64,000 nucleotides of DNA, from contig JANTQA010000063.1 in the NCBI GenBank assembly GCA_027625915.1, forward strand, positions 5,351,501 to 5,415,500, written 5' to 3'. Every line of letters begins with the position of its first letter. Position 1 is the stretch's first letter. The DNA comes from Anaeramoeba flamelloides (taxonomy: Eukaryota; Metamonada; Anaeramoebidae). Below are positions 11,430-20,526 of the stretch, piece after piece. The notes under the pieces were generated by a model. That model saw only the letters and a list, made by a program, of their open reading frames with translations, made no database searches and had not been told where the DNA came from. The position numbers were made by a program, and so were the translations under genes.

Positions 11430-14400
11430 AAAAGCAAAACAAAAAGAAAAATTAGAAAAAAGAAAAAGAAAAAGAAAAACAAAAGCAAAACAAAAATTTG
11501 CAAAATTAGAAAAAATGATTCTGATCCAAAAATTTGAAAAATATTTTTAGTAAAGAATACTGGAATAAACCCTCAAAACAACTCCCATTAACATTATAAA
11601 GTGAGTCAAAATTTATGAAAAATAGTTTAGTATTCGTGATTTTTGAAAGAGAATTTAAGGGGGTAGGTAAATTTTACCCAATTTTGAGTGCCACTATTTA
11701 TGTGGGAATTAATGATTCAAGTCATTTCTTTAAATAAACACATTGGCATTTTAATAAATACGAGAGTGGAATATATCCAATGTATGTAATATATTTTCAT
11801 ACCAACTAAAAAATGGAAATCAAAAAAATCGTAAAATTGAGCTTGAAAAATAATAAAAAAAAACATTTAATTTATTGATCTTATCTGTAACATTTGATAC
11901 AATTATTTTTTTTTTTTATTTGATTTGATTTTTAATTCTGGAATGAAAAAAATTATGTTAAAAAAATTTTGAAAAACAAATTACTTTTTATTTCTAAAGA
12001 ATTTCCAAAATGAATTTTCATTCCTATTTTCATTTAATAGATCCAATTCTGATTTAGGTTCAAGAAAATAGGATATTTTTTTAAATTCTTCTTCTGGAAA
12101 TAAAAATTTATTGGGATGTATTTGTTTGATTTAAAAACAATTTATTTTCTAGTGAATGGTAAAAACCAAAATAATTATGAATTTTGCTTGAAATTTTTTC
12201 CAAATTTTCTTTTTCCACGAGTTAAAACTTTTTGTAGTTGTTTTTTTGATTTCGAGAATTAAACTCTTTTACTTTCGTCTTTGAAATATTATTCTTTATT
12301 TTGACTTAGTTTGATAAAAAAATTTGAAAAAAGAATTCGAAAACAAATTTGTAAAATACGGGTTTTGTTAAATAATAATAAATAGAAATGCAGTGAGAAA
12401 TTTGGGGTAATAAAGTGTTTGAATGTTCTCAAATTAAGAAGATAAAGAAAACAAATATTCAAAATAGGCTTTGGAAATTTTTGTTTTTATTTTTGATTTT
12501 AACAAATTTATTCAAAAAGATAATCTTTTGTTTGGTATTAAAAAAGAAAATATTTGTTTCAAATACACACCTTTTTGGGTCTATTTTATTTTTTTAGTCT
12601 TTTAATTAATTCCAAGTTTTTACTTTAACATATTTTTCTAGATTCAAAACCAAATTTAATAAAACCAAAAATTTAATCAAAAAAAAATGTCCAAAAAATT
12701 CAACTCTGATTTATTCTGGTTTGTATTTCTTTTCAACAAATAGATTAACTATTGATATTTTGATATCAAAGTTTTAATATCCCTAAAAACCAAAAAAACA
12801 ATTTCATTAATGTTTACACAATTAAAATTTTTCGAAAATTTGGAAAATGCACTTATTTCCTTAAATTAAAATTGATTTTTTAATATTTATTTTTTATTTA
12901 TTTTTCACACTTTAACATTTATTTCTAATAATTTTTAATTTATTTTTGAAATATTTTTTTAATTTTCTTTCTTTTATAAAAAAAAAAACAAATTTAAAAA
13001 TATAAAACAAAAAAGGAATTATTTTTTCAATTGGGATTTTTACACGTTTTACATTCACAATTTTTTTTTTACCAATTGTGATCTTACTATTTTTGGAATG
13101 TATAAGATATTCAACAAGTTTTAAAACATTTTTAATAAATTTATTTTATACAGCTCTTGAGGCATTTGTCGGAATCTTAATTTCAAGCCTATTTTTAATT
13201 TTATTTGATAGCTTTTATTTTGGCTCCTTAAAATTACAGCAATTAGATCTTGAAAGCAATGATTACTCTATTGTAAATTTGAAAATGTTTTTTATTATTT
13301 TATTACAGCCTTCAACATGGAAAAATTTAAAATTAACTGGAAGTTTAACATTTAGTGTTTTAAATAGCTTTTTATATAATTTAGATCCAGCAAATTTAGC
13401 TGAGCATGGAACTCATCCCAGATATTTACATGTATTGGTAAATTATCCACTGCTCTTTGGACCAATTGCAGTTATCACATTTTATTTTTTTTTTAAATTT
13501 TTGATCTTTTCATTACCAAAATCTATAAAACAAATTGTAAATGATTCAAAGAAAACATCCATTTTTCATATTTGGATAAAATCATTGAAATTACATTTAG
13601 AAAATGGAAATGGAAATGGAAATGGAAATGGAAATGGAAAGGGAAATGGAAATGATATAAAAAAAGAAAAAGAAGATGTAAAAAAAGAAAAGCAAGATGG
13701 AAAAAAAGATAAAGAAGATCAAAAAAACAAAATTGATGATGAAAAAAAAAAAACAACAAAAACAAAAAAAAAAAATATTAAATGTAATAAGAGTAATGAA
13801 GTTCCATCAAATTGGATATATTATTTAACAATCGGTGTTCTAATTTCTGGTTTATTTTTCCTTTCAATTGCACCGCATCAAGAACCTCGCTTTTTATTAC
13901 CTTTAGTTACCCCTTTAGCTTTATTTGTTGGCAAGCATATCCATAACGAAAAGCATAAAAAGAAAAAATCAAAAACATTTTGGATGCTCTTTATTATTTG
14001 GATAATTTTCAATCTATTGGTGGGATCCTTTTATGGAATATTCCATCAAGGTGGTGTTTTACGTTCTATTTTATATTTGCAATCAGAATCGTCAATATAC
14101 CCAACCTATAAATTAGAAAGCGAAAACGAAAACCCAAATTCTGGCTATCTTGACCCTAATCAGCCTCTCGATTATTCATCACCAAATAAAGATGGTGAAA
14201 TTTTCGTGACGAGTAACATTACAACCAATTATATTTTCTTCCATACATATATGCCACCAAGAACATTTTTGGCTTTGCAGCCGATTTCATATATTCTTGA
14301 CTCAACAGAATATTACAATATTGTGAATGTTTTTGATTTAGGGGGTATGCCAATCGAAGATTTATCATTATTGACCAATTCCTTAGAAAAGGATGTGATA

Positions 14401-14628
14401 CCAAATGAAATTGTTAAAAAATTCTCATATGAAAATTTTGAACCCATTTCGGGTAAACAAATCACCTATTTAATCGTTCCCTCTGACGTGAAACTGCCTC
14501 CAATTAATAATACCCGTCTTATTAAATCTTTTCCTTTCCATGTAAATATGGAAAGTGATTTTGATAATGTTATAGATTTATTTACTCAAAAACTTTTAAT
14601 TTATAAAATAGAAAAAGAGAAAATATAA
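7773..14628 (+). CDS. SMP3: GPI mannosyltransferase IV (SMP3/PIG-Z), glycosyltransferase family 22
   Basis: Three exons: 7773-8160, 8312-8521 and 13016-14628, giving about 736 residues. Both junctions fall within Gly/Asp codons and restore frame. In this family the ER-membrane enzyme adds the fourth mannose to the GPI-anchor precursor from dolichol-phosphate-mannose. The lumenal-loop motif IHPDEYFQ is at residues ~47-54, with LAEHGTHPR near 327, PHQEPRF near 486-492 and FHQGG near 542. IHPDEYFQ and HQEPRF favour SMP3 over PIG-B, ALG9 or ALG12. Hydrophobic segments recur throughout. A Gly-Asn then Lys-rich insert (~396-460) lies between two membrane segments. A second Met at residue 20 would also fit the family. 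Intron 2 is 4494 bp and full of repeats, yet the exons carry no damage, so the gene looks functional. Confidence 0.9.
8161..8311 (+). other. SMP3 intron 1 (151 bp)
   Basis: GTAAAC donor and AAAAAG acceptor, with a strong pyrimidine tract in between. Splicing joins the end of a hydrophobic segment to DLAIMKICKRMG and produces the family's SASGALSW...FFTRTFSNT segment. Reading through instead reaches a stop within about 13 codons. Confidence 0.85.
9140..9600 (+). mobile_element. LINE (non-LTR retrotransposon) reverse-transcriptase C-terminal fragment
   Basis: An open frame of about 100 codons resembles the region after the polymerase core in LINE ORF2 proteins: KALILRQLYYGLEIF (the usual 'LLYGxExW' segment), then a helix with ERIDRFIHKSV, then SSRLIYKTEAKTDLARL. 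No YADD catalytic core or endonuclease is present upstream, and a further short frame follows the stop. It is an old truncated copy inside SMP3 intron 2, in the gene's sense orientation. Confidence 0.6.
9688..9762. repeat. 33-bp-arm hairpin
   Basis: Two 33-base arms (9688-9720 and 9730-9762) are inverted copies with three mismatches, separated by 9 bases. Just upstream the word AAGTGC occurs twice within related CGTCAAGTGC contexts (~9657-9687). It lies between the LINE fragment and the G element, and may be a tiny foldback element or a remnant end. Confidence 0.7.
9815..11026 (-). mobile_element. dispersed element family G (copy 1), split by a B element
   Basis: Reverse-complement of 18413-19112 over its whole length, once the 536-bp B element at 10101-10636 is removed. 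The outer right end reads inward as CACTACAAGGAAAA, as in copy 2. A 61-codon frame (start FSYTSFINYF) is conserved between the copies but has no recognisable domain, and may simply reflect sequence similarity. Confidence 0.7.
10101..10636 (-). mobile_element. non-autonomous TIR transposon, family B (copy 2), inserted in a G element
   Basis: Inverted ends AACTAAAATTCAAAATTTT (left) and, from the right inward, AAACTCCAATTCAAAATTTT, each next to TA. Copy 2 of family G (18413-19112) shows the uninterrupted site with a single TTAAATT. The element is therefore a true insertion with TA duplication, the hallmark of Tc1/mariner transposition. Confidence 0.85.
11390..11500. repeat. A-rich low-complexity tract
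   Basis: A run of about 25 A followed by AAAAG/AAAAC-type words inside SMP3 intron 2. The Lys-rich open frame over it is an artefact of composition. Confidence 0.8.
11663..12857 (+). mobile_element. dispersed element family E (copy 1)
   Basis: About 1195 bp, collinear with 28446-29637 (1192 bp) in the same orientation. In copy 2 the ends are inverted as GTAAGTACATTTT, and here they are degraded forms (GTAGGTAAATTTT and AATAAGTGCATTTT). Shared landmarks include GAGTGGAATATATCC, AACAAATTACTTTTTATTTCT and TCAAATACACACC. No intact protein is encoded. It probably derives from a DNA transposon. Confidence 0.7.
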
Positions 14629-15201
14629 TATCTAACAAAAATATTTAATCTTTGAATTATTATTAAAAAAAATACAAATATTTTCCTAATGGTTATTGGT
14701 GTAGTCATTAAATTTTTGAAATTAATCAAAATTAAAATAATAATCATGATTTAATTTTTTTTATTTTTTACTTTTTACATTTTTTTTTCAAAAGTTTTTT
14801 TCGATTTTTTTTTGGTACCTAATTCATTTACAATTTTCTTTTTATTGCAAGATCAATAGTTACTTATTAAAAATGTGTGATTATAAGGTTATTGAAAAAG
14901 TGGATTTGATTGTAGAGAAATGATATTGATTTCTATTGAAATTTTATTTGATCTACAGTAGAAGTTCAAAATGAATATTGTTGTTTTTTTATATAGGTCA
15001 CTAAGAATTGGAGTTTTTCTATTTTTAAGAAAATCTATTGTATTTAGTTTTATTTTGGTAGGATATCAATTATTCTTTGATGTTTATTTTACTTCTTAAT
15101 TCTTATTTAATCTTCAAAGGTCAATGATAATAAAATATTTGATATTTGAAAAAAATGTTGGGCACCTTTTGCTGAAAAAAAAAGTTTATAATTAAATTAT
15201 A
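14629..15201. other. SMP3 3' flank
   Basis: A/T-rich with poly-T runs and AATAAA-like words soon after the stop codon, which could serve for 3' processing. No gene or clear repeat is seen. Confidence 0.4.
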
Positions 15202-15742
15202 AACGAAATATAAAATTTTACACATAGTTAAAAGGGTAAAAGTAATTACAATAATACAATTTCATTCAAATTGGTAATAATTTTGATTTTTTTGAAATAA
15301 TATGAAAAATATTTTATCATCTTTACGGGTTTTTGTATTCCTTTTGTTTTTTGAATTAAGTAACCTGTTTTGTTTAATCAATTTTTTTTTACTGAACAAT
15401 TGGTATTTTGTTAAGGTTGAGTTGTATAAAATAGTAGAACTCAAATAAAATTAGTTGGTAGTATCTAATGTTTTGATCAGTCAATATTAATAAATGAATT
15501 TCAAAAAATTTACTAATTCAGTTTTTTGTTTTGGTCTCCCCCAATTTTTTAACACACCCATGATTTATTTGTATTGATAATGATTTATTTTTTGTTTTGT
15601 GATTATTGTAATTTATAAAAAAGGGTTGACATTTCAATTTGGGGGTTGTTCTAATTTAATATTTCTTCTTGAGAATTGATTAAATAAGTTTTTTTTTTTC
15701 TCAAATCGAATTTTGGGGTATTAAAAAAATTGAATTCGGGTT
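15202..15742 (-). mobile_element. non-autonomous TIR transposon, family B (copy 3)
   Basis: 541 bp, TA-flanked. Same orientation as copy 2 and alignable to it end to end, with the shared GAACTCAAATAAAATTAGTT and TTGATTTATT blocks. Left end AACGAAATATAAAATTTT, right end (inward) AACCCGAATTCAATTTTTT. No coding frame. Confidence 0.75.
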
Positions 15743-16239
15743 TATTTCAAAAATTTGTACTTACATAAAATAATAAATTGCACAATAAAAAGTTTTCATA
15801 GATATTCAAGAAAAATATTTCTGAAATATGATAAATAATTCACTTTTAACACCTATATTTGCATTTCGAAGTTCAAATATTGTGTATTTTTCTCAGGGTT
15901 TGGTGGTTGGAAGATCTCAAAAAAAATTATTTCGCTAGAAATAAGAATGAAAAAATGTCAAAAATGTCAAAAATTTGTCAGTCTTGTATTAAAAATGAAA
16001 ACTTGGGTTGGTAAATATCTAATTTTTTAGAAAATTTCACTTTAAATCGATTTTTAGAGCCCTTGCACATTGTATAGGATTTTTATTCTTTTTTTTTTTT
16101 TTTCATTTCTGAGTGGGGTTGATAGGGATCTAAAAATTGTTTTCATATATCAATAAGGAGAAAAGTGAAAAAACTGGATGATTGGGCCTTTTTTATTTTA
16201 TAATTAGAAGATATTTTTGAATGTTGGCACAATAATTGG

Positions 16240-17365
16240 TTTGATGTTGTATTAAATCCTCGAAAATTCACATTTCCAAAAATATAAAAAACATTTTTTC
16301 TCTACTGATAAAAAGAAATATTTTTTTACAAATAAAAAAATTCTTACTAATTTTTGCAAATTTAATTCCATAATGATCCTTTCATGAAAAATTCTTTAAA
16401 GCTTTAACCAAGCAACCTCAACCCAATTTATCTTGATATAATTATTTGGGTTTTGAGAAAAATGATCGAAAAAAAAAATTATCAAAAAAGTATTAAAAAT
16501 GTGATGTTCTTTTTTTATGGATCATATTGTTCCAAAAAAATCGAGTAAAAACTCTCTTCTTAGTCAATAACAGGTAGATTTAATTCAAGGAAAAATAAAT
16601 TAAAATAAAAAAAGACAAAATAATAAACCCCCTTTGAATAAATTAAAACAGTTGTTCCAGAAAAACCTTGAAAAATATAAAATAACCTGAAATTGATTTT
16701 CTATTCTGAAATTTTATTTTCAAAAACAAACTGTAAAATGGTTATTAAAAATCATCCTAAACAATAAAAATTATAATAGAAAATTAAAAAGATGACATCT
16801 TTTTTTTTGGTTTTGGAAATTGTCAAACAAATTTATTAAAATAATTTACATTAAGGTGGATCTTCAATTTAAAAAATTGTAAAAATCTCAGGTTTTTACA
16901 ATTGAAAAACAAAGATCGAAAAATACTTTGAAATTTCCATGGTTTCTGAGATTTTTGTGATTTCAGTACTTGAGATAATTTAATTTTTGACTTGTTTTTA
17001 ATTAATAAAATAACTCTAACGAAGTAAGAGAAGTTGACAATTTAATCCGAAATTGAATTTTATATTTTAAAAAACACAATCTTATAATCGAAAATCAAAT
17101 TACATGTCTTATAAAATTTCACAGTAGAGCTGGAATGGTTGTATGGTTTGTGGAGATAATGTAACAATTTAATATAATTTAATGATTTTTGATCATTTAC
17201 AATACTATCATTTAGATTTAAAGTTGATTATTGAGAGTGTTTTTAATATTAAAAAATCGTGGTTATTATTATTTTTTTTTATTTTCATAATCCTTAATAA
17301 ATCGTTCTCTAGTTCACATACCTCAAAATTTCTATGTGAATTTTTCATTTAAAAAATGACATAAA
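16240..17365 (+). repeat. dispersed repeat family F (copy 1)
   Basis: Collinear with 62690-63842 in the same orientation. Shared landmarks are AACCTCAACCCAATTT, GGTTGTATGGTTTGTGGAG, AAAGTTGATTATTGAGAGTG and CATTTAAAAAATGA at the end. The flanks differ on both sides, so the copies are separate insertions. No protein frame and no clear inverted ends were found, so the class is unknown. Confidence 0.7.
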
Positions 17366-18412
17366 ATGATTTTTTGATCAAATTGTAGAATATTTTAAAG
17401 ATCATTGGTTTCCGTTTTAAATGAGATTGGAAAAAAATGTGTTGAAGTTATTTTGGTAAATTGTAAAGTTAGTCCTTAAATTATTCTAGATATATATAAA
17501 CCAGATATTTAAAAAAAAAACAAAATAAATAAAACATTAACCAAAAATGAAATATCTATTTATTTTCAAACATTGATTAAAATTAATTTCAAATAATTTT
17601 CAACTCAACTAATCTCAATAAAAAACAAGAAATCACACAACCAAAGATTAACATCAATATAACAACAAATAAAAGCAATTGCTAACAAATTATTAACAAA
17701 AAGACTAATTTTAATAATTATACCAAATAACCATTATTTTCATTTATAGTCACTTTCATTAAATAAAAAACAAATAAATAAATAAAATAATAATGGTGAT
17801 TTAAATAATAATAATAATATTAGATTCTCTTCTTATTAAAGATCAACTTTATATTTTTATTAAATTTTATAAAAAAAACAGGTTAATAAAATTAATAGTA
17901 CTTATTGTTAATAAAAAATTTACCACTCATGTTTTATCTAAAAAGTTTCATTTAGAAAGGTGCTTAAAAAAAACTTTTCTACAACAACTAAATCACTTTA
18001 CAAAGTCTACAAAGAAAATTGTTGAAGTATTCAGATTGAAGGGAATTAAACATTTTGTAAAACTTTTTTTTCCTCAAAACACTGCATTAAGGATGATCTG
18101 AAAAAAGCCACTAATGATGTCTTAGGGATCAAGTTATTGTTGAATTAGACACTTTATCTCTTTAGGTCCAGAAGAACTCTAAAAATTCATCTTTTAGGGA
18201 ATTTTTAACTTTTTTGATTAAATTATTAATAAACTCTATTTCAAAATCATTGGCCAATTAAAAATCAAATTCTAAAGAAAAATATTTTTAATCAGGGAAA
18301 ATTATATTATAATATAAAAATTTCGATTTTAATATCCAGTTCTATACTCAAGAGATATTTTTTTTCGTCGAAAAATACAATAAAAAAAAAGTTAAAAAAA
18401 ATTGGGACATTT
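17366..18412. other. gene-free A/T-rich stretch
   Basis: No coding signal. One segment (TTTAGGTCCAGAAGAAC near 18162) resembles the ends of the small inverted-repeat element at 40664-40950, so a relic may lie here. Confidence 0.4.
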
Positions 18413-19112
18413 CACTACAAGGAAAATTTAAACACCGAAAATTAAAGTTAGCCAAAACTATATATTGGATTTCAGTTATATTTCTTTTATAAATTATTTT
18501 TTCAAAGTTATCATAATTTTATGTAATAAAAAAAGGATAGCTATTAAACTCATGAAAATCCGAATACCCCCCTTTTCAAAAATATTGACTTTTGAAAAAA
18601 ACACCTATTTTTGGAATATTTTTTTAATGAAAAAAGTTGAAATGAATTAATTTTTGATTGAATATTAAGATTGAAAAAAGAACAAATGTTAAAGCAATTT
18701 GCAGAATACAACCGGGAATGTATATAAAAACTCAAACAGGGAAAAAAATAAAATTATAAAAAATATTCCAAAAACAGATAAAAAATCAGATTTTCAATTT
18801 AATTTAGTAATATCTTTTGATTGAAATATTTTGTACTATTTTAAAATTGTAAAATATGTTTCTTTTTAGACTATTAAAAAAATACTTGAAAATTATCTCT
18901 CTACTATGTCAATTAAAAAATTCAAAAATTCTACTATTTAAAATGAAAAAAATATTACTGAAAAATTTCATTTTTTTTTCAATTCCTATTAATATCTATT
19001 AAAGTTGTAAACCTCATTGAAAATTGTTATGTATAATAATGTTTATTATATGAGTGTATTTCAAAAATACAAAATTTAGAGATTTTTTTTTGAAAAAATT
19101 TTCCTTGTCTTG
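18413..19112 (+). mobile_element. dispersed element family G (copy 2), uninterrupted
   Basis: About 700 bp. It starts CACTACAAGGAAAATTT and ends with the complement of CAAGACAAGGAAAATTTT, giving imperfect inverted ends. It is the empty-site counterpart of the split copy in SMP3 intron 2. The CACTAC beginning recalls CACTA (En/Spm) transposons, but no 3-bp target duplication is evident, so the class is left open. Confidence 0.65.
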
Positions 19113-19618
19113 TTATATTGAAATAAGCATTACATAAAAAATAGAAATTTCAATAAATTAATAAAACCCATCAATCGATTCTCCTTCCATTTTAATAACT
19201 AAACCTATCCTCTTTTTCATAATGAACCAATTTTTTCATTAATTCATCTGTTATTTCTTTCCAATTTTTCATTTTCATTTTCCATTTTAACAAAATACTG
19301 TGGAAAAAAAAAAAAGGAAAAAATGATTTATTTTCAAACTTTTCATTGTGAGGGGAAAAACTTCAAAACAATGCAAAAGCAATTCAAAATTCAAATGTAA
19401 TATGGGCCATTTATTATGAAATTTAGTTTACTTATTCCAACCGAAAACCAAAACTCAATCTAAATTGATAATACTTGATTTTGTTGTGGGTTTCTATTGG
19501 AAACTAGTGAAAAAATATCTTACAAGAGCAAAAGTGTCTGGTTCTTGGAAAACACTGCCAACATTACAATAATAAATCTGATATGGCAAAATTTTAAAAA
19601 TCCTTTTTGTTATTTATA
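19113..19618. other. intergenic stretch with a short exon-like minus-strand segment
   Basis: On the minus strand, a TTTTCCACAG acceptor-like site near 19302 is followed by a short open frame of coding-like composition (MKNWKEITDELMKKLVHYEK) ending near 19195. No companion exon is found. It is recorded as a possible gene scrap only. Confidence 0.2.
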
Positions 19619-20098
19619 CAGTGGTGTAAATAACCCTTAATTTTTATTTTAACCCATTACAAAAATTTAACTCATCCAAAAAATATTGGCTGACTCTAGA
19701 AATAAAAGAAACAAATAAATGGGGTGGAAACAGTATATAAACAAGAAATAATGTTCTTTAAATAAATTTTAAAAAAGAATTATGAAGATATGGAAAGATT
19801 TAAATGTAATATTTTGATAAAAAAATTGTGCATAATTTCTTTTTTTAGAATTTTGATAAAAAAATCATTTAATTTTAAATATTTTGAAAATATGACCAAA
19901 ATTTTGAAATAAAAGTATTTAATAATATTGAGAGATTTCTATTAATCAAAGATCCAACCTCTAAAGTCAATTTAAATCCGAACCAAGAATATCTGTGTGT
20001 CTTCCTATTTTCAAATACCCAAGGTCTGAAAAAACAACCTGAGTTAAATTTTTGTAATGGGTTAATGGTTGTCAACACCCGGATTATTTACACCACTG
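19619..20098. mobile_element. TIR element, family J (480 bp)
   Basis: Both ends are the inverted 15-mer CAGTGGTGTAAATAA next to TA. A second perfectly inverted block of 24 bp (AACCCATTACAAAAATTT and six further bases) lies just inside. The double-block ends and TA flanks fit a Tc1/mariner-type non-autonomous element. No frame of significance. It ends about 430 bp before the LRR gene and may touch its promoter. Confidence 0.8.
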
Positions 20099-20100
20099 TA

Positions 20101-20526
20101 GATAATAAATTGTGATAAATATTACTCTCATTTTCATTTGTCTTTGTATCTTTTTAGAATGAATTTAAAGTCATAAATTGAAATTGTATTTTCTATTTAT
20201 TACTTAGGTCCGTTCTTATTCTGATATTTTGGGTGAACAGAGAAACTTAAATCAAAGAAAATCTTTTGAAGAATGAAACAAAGAAAACTCGACTTTTTTC
20301 CAATTTAAATTTTAAATACTGTCAAAAATATGATATTGAAGACTTCTTCTTGATCTCAATAGATAAAGAGTATAATTTCAAGGTGTTTGTTTCAGAACTC
20401 CTGACAATAATTTTATTTTTGAGACTCCTTAAAATTAACTTTTACCAAATCTTCGAAAACTTCATTTTTTAGATTTTCCTTTGGTTGTTGAAACTTTTTT
20501 TGATTACGAATAACAAAGTTCTTTGA
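20101..20526. promoter_or_regulatory. upstream region of the LRR gene
   Basis: Lies between the J element and the LRR start codon. Its 68-codon open frame (20266-20472) uses a TTG start and lacks any recognised domain. No specific promoter motif can be named. Confidence 0.3.

Larger units (their letters stand above)
8522..13015 (+). other. SMP3 intron 2 (4494 bp), repeat-filled
   Basis: Donor GTAAGA after the codon fragment for Gly, acceptor AAAAAG before GAATTATTTTTTC. The join reads ...KIFKLG-IIFSIGIFTRFTF, matching the conserved GxFxRxTF stretch of the family. Inside lie a LINE fragment (9140-9600), a hairpin (9688-9762), a G element (9815-11026) interrupted by a B element (10101-10636), an A-rich tract, and an E element (11663-12857). 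The other spliced introns seen here are 40 to 507 bp. Confidence 0.85.

Noticed and set aside
11346-11537. Lys-rich 63-codon gene
   Set aside because: Composition artefact of an A-run inside SMP3 intron 2.
13523-13765. Minus-strand Phe/His/Leu-rich frame
   Set aside because: Shadow of the Gly-Asn and Lys-rich insert of SMP3 exon 3.
10789-18650. Conserved 61-codon frame in both G copies as a small gene
   Set aside because: It lies wholly in the repeat, lacks a domain and is too short to separate protein conservation from shared descent of the DNA.
18413-19112. Family G as a CACTA (En/Spm) transposon
   Set aside because: The CACTACAAGGAAAA start is suggestive, but the other end does not begin CACTA and no 3-bp target duplication is visible.
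19195-19310. Bromodomain exon on the minus strand
   Set aside because: The segment with NWKEITDELMKKL recalls a bromodomain N-terminus, but no continuation was found and the frame stops at once.
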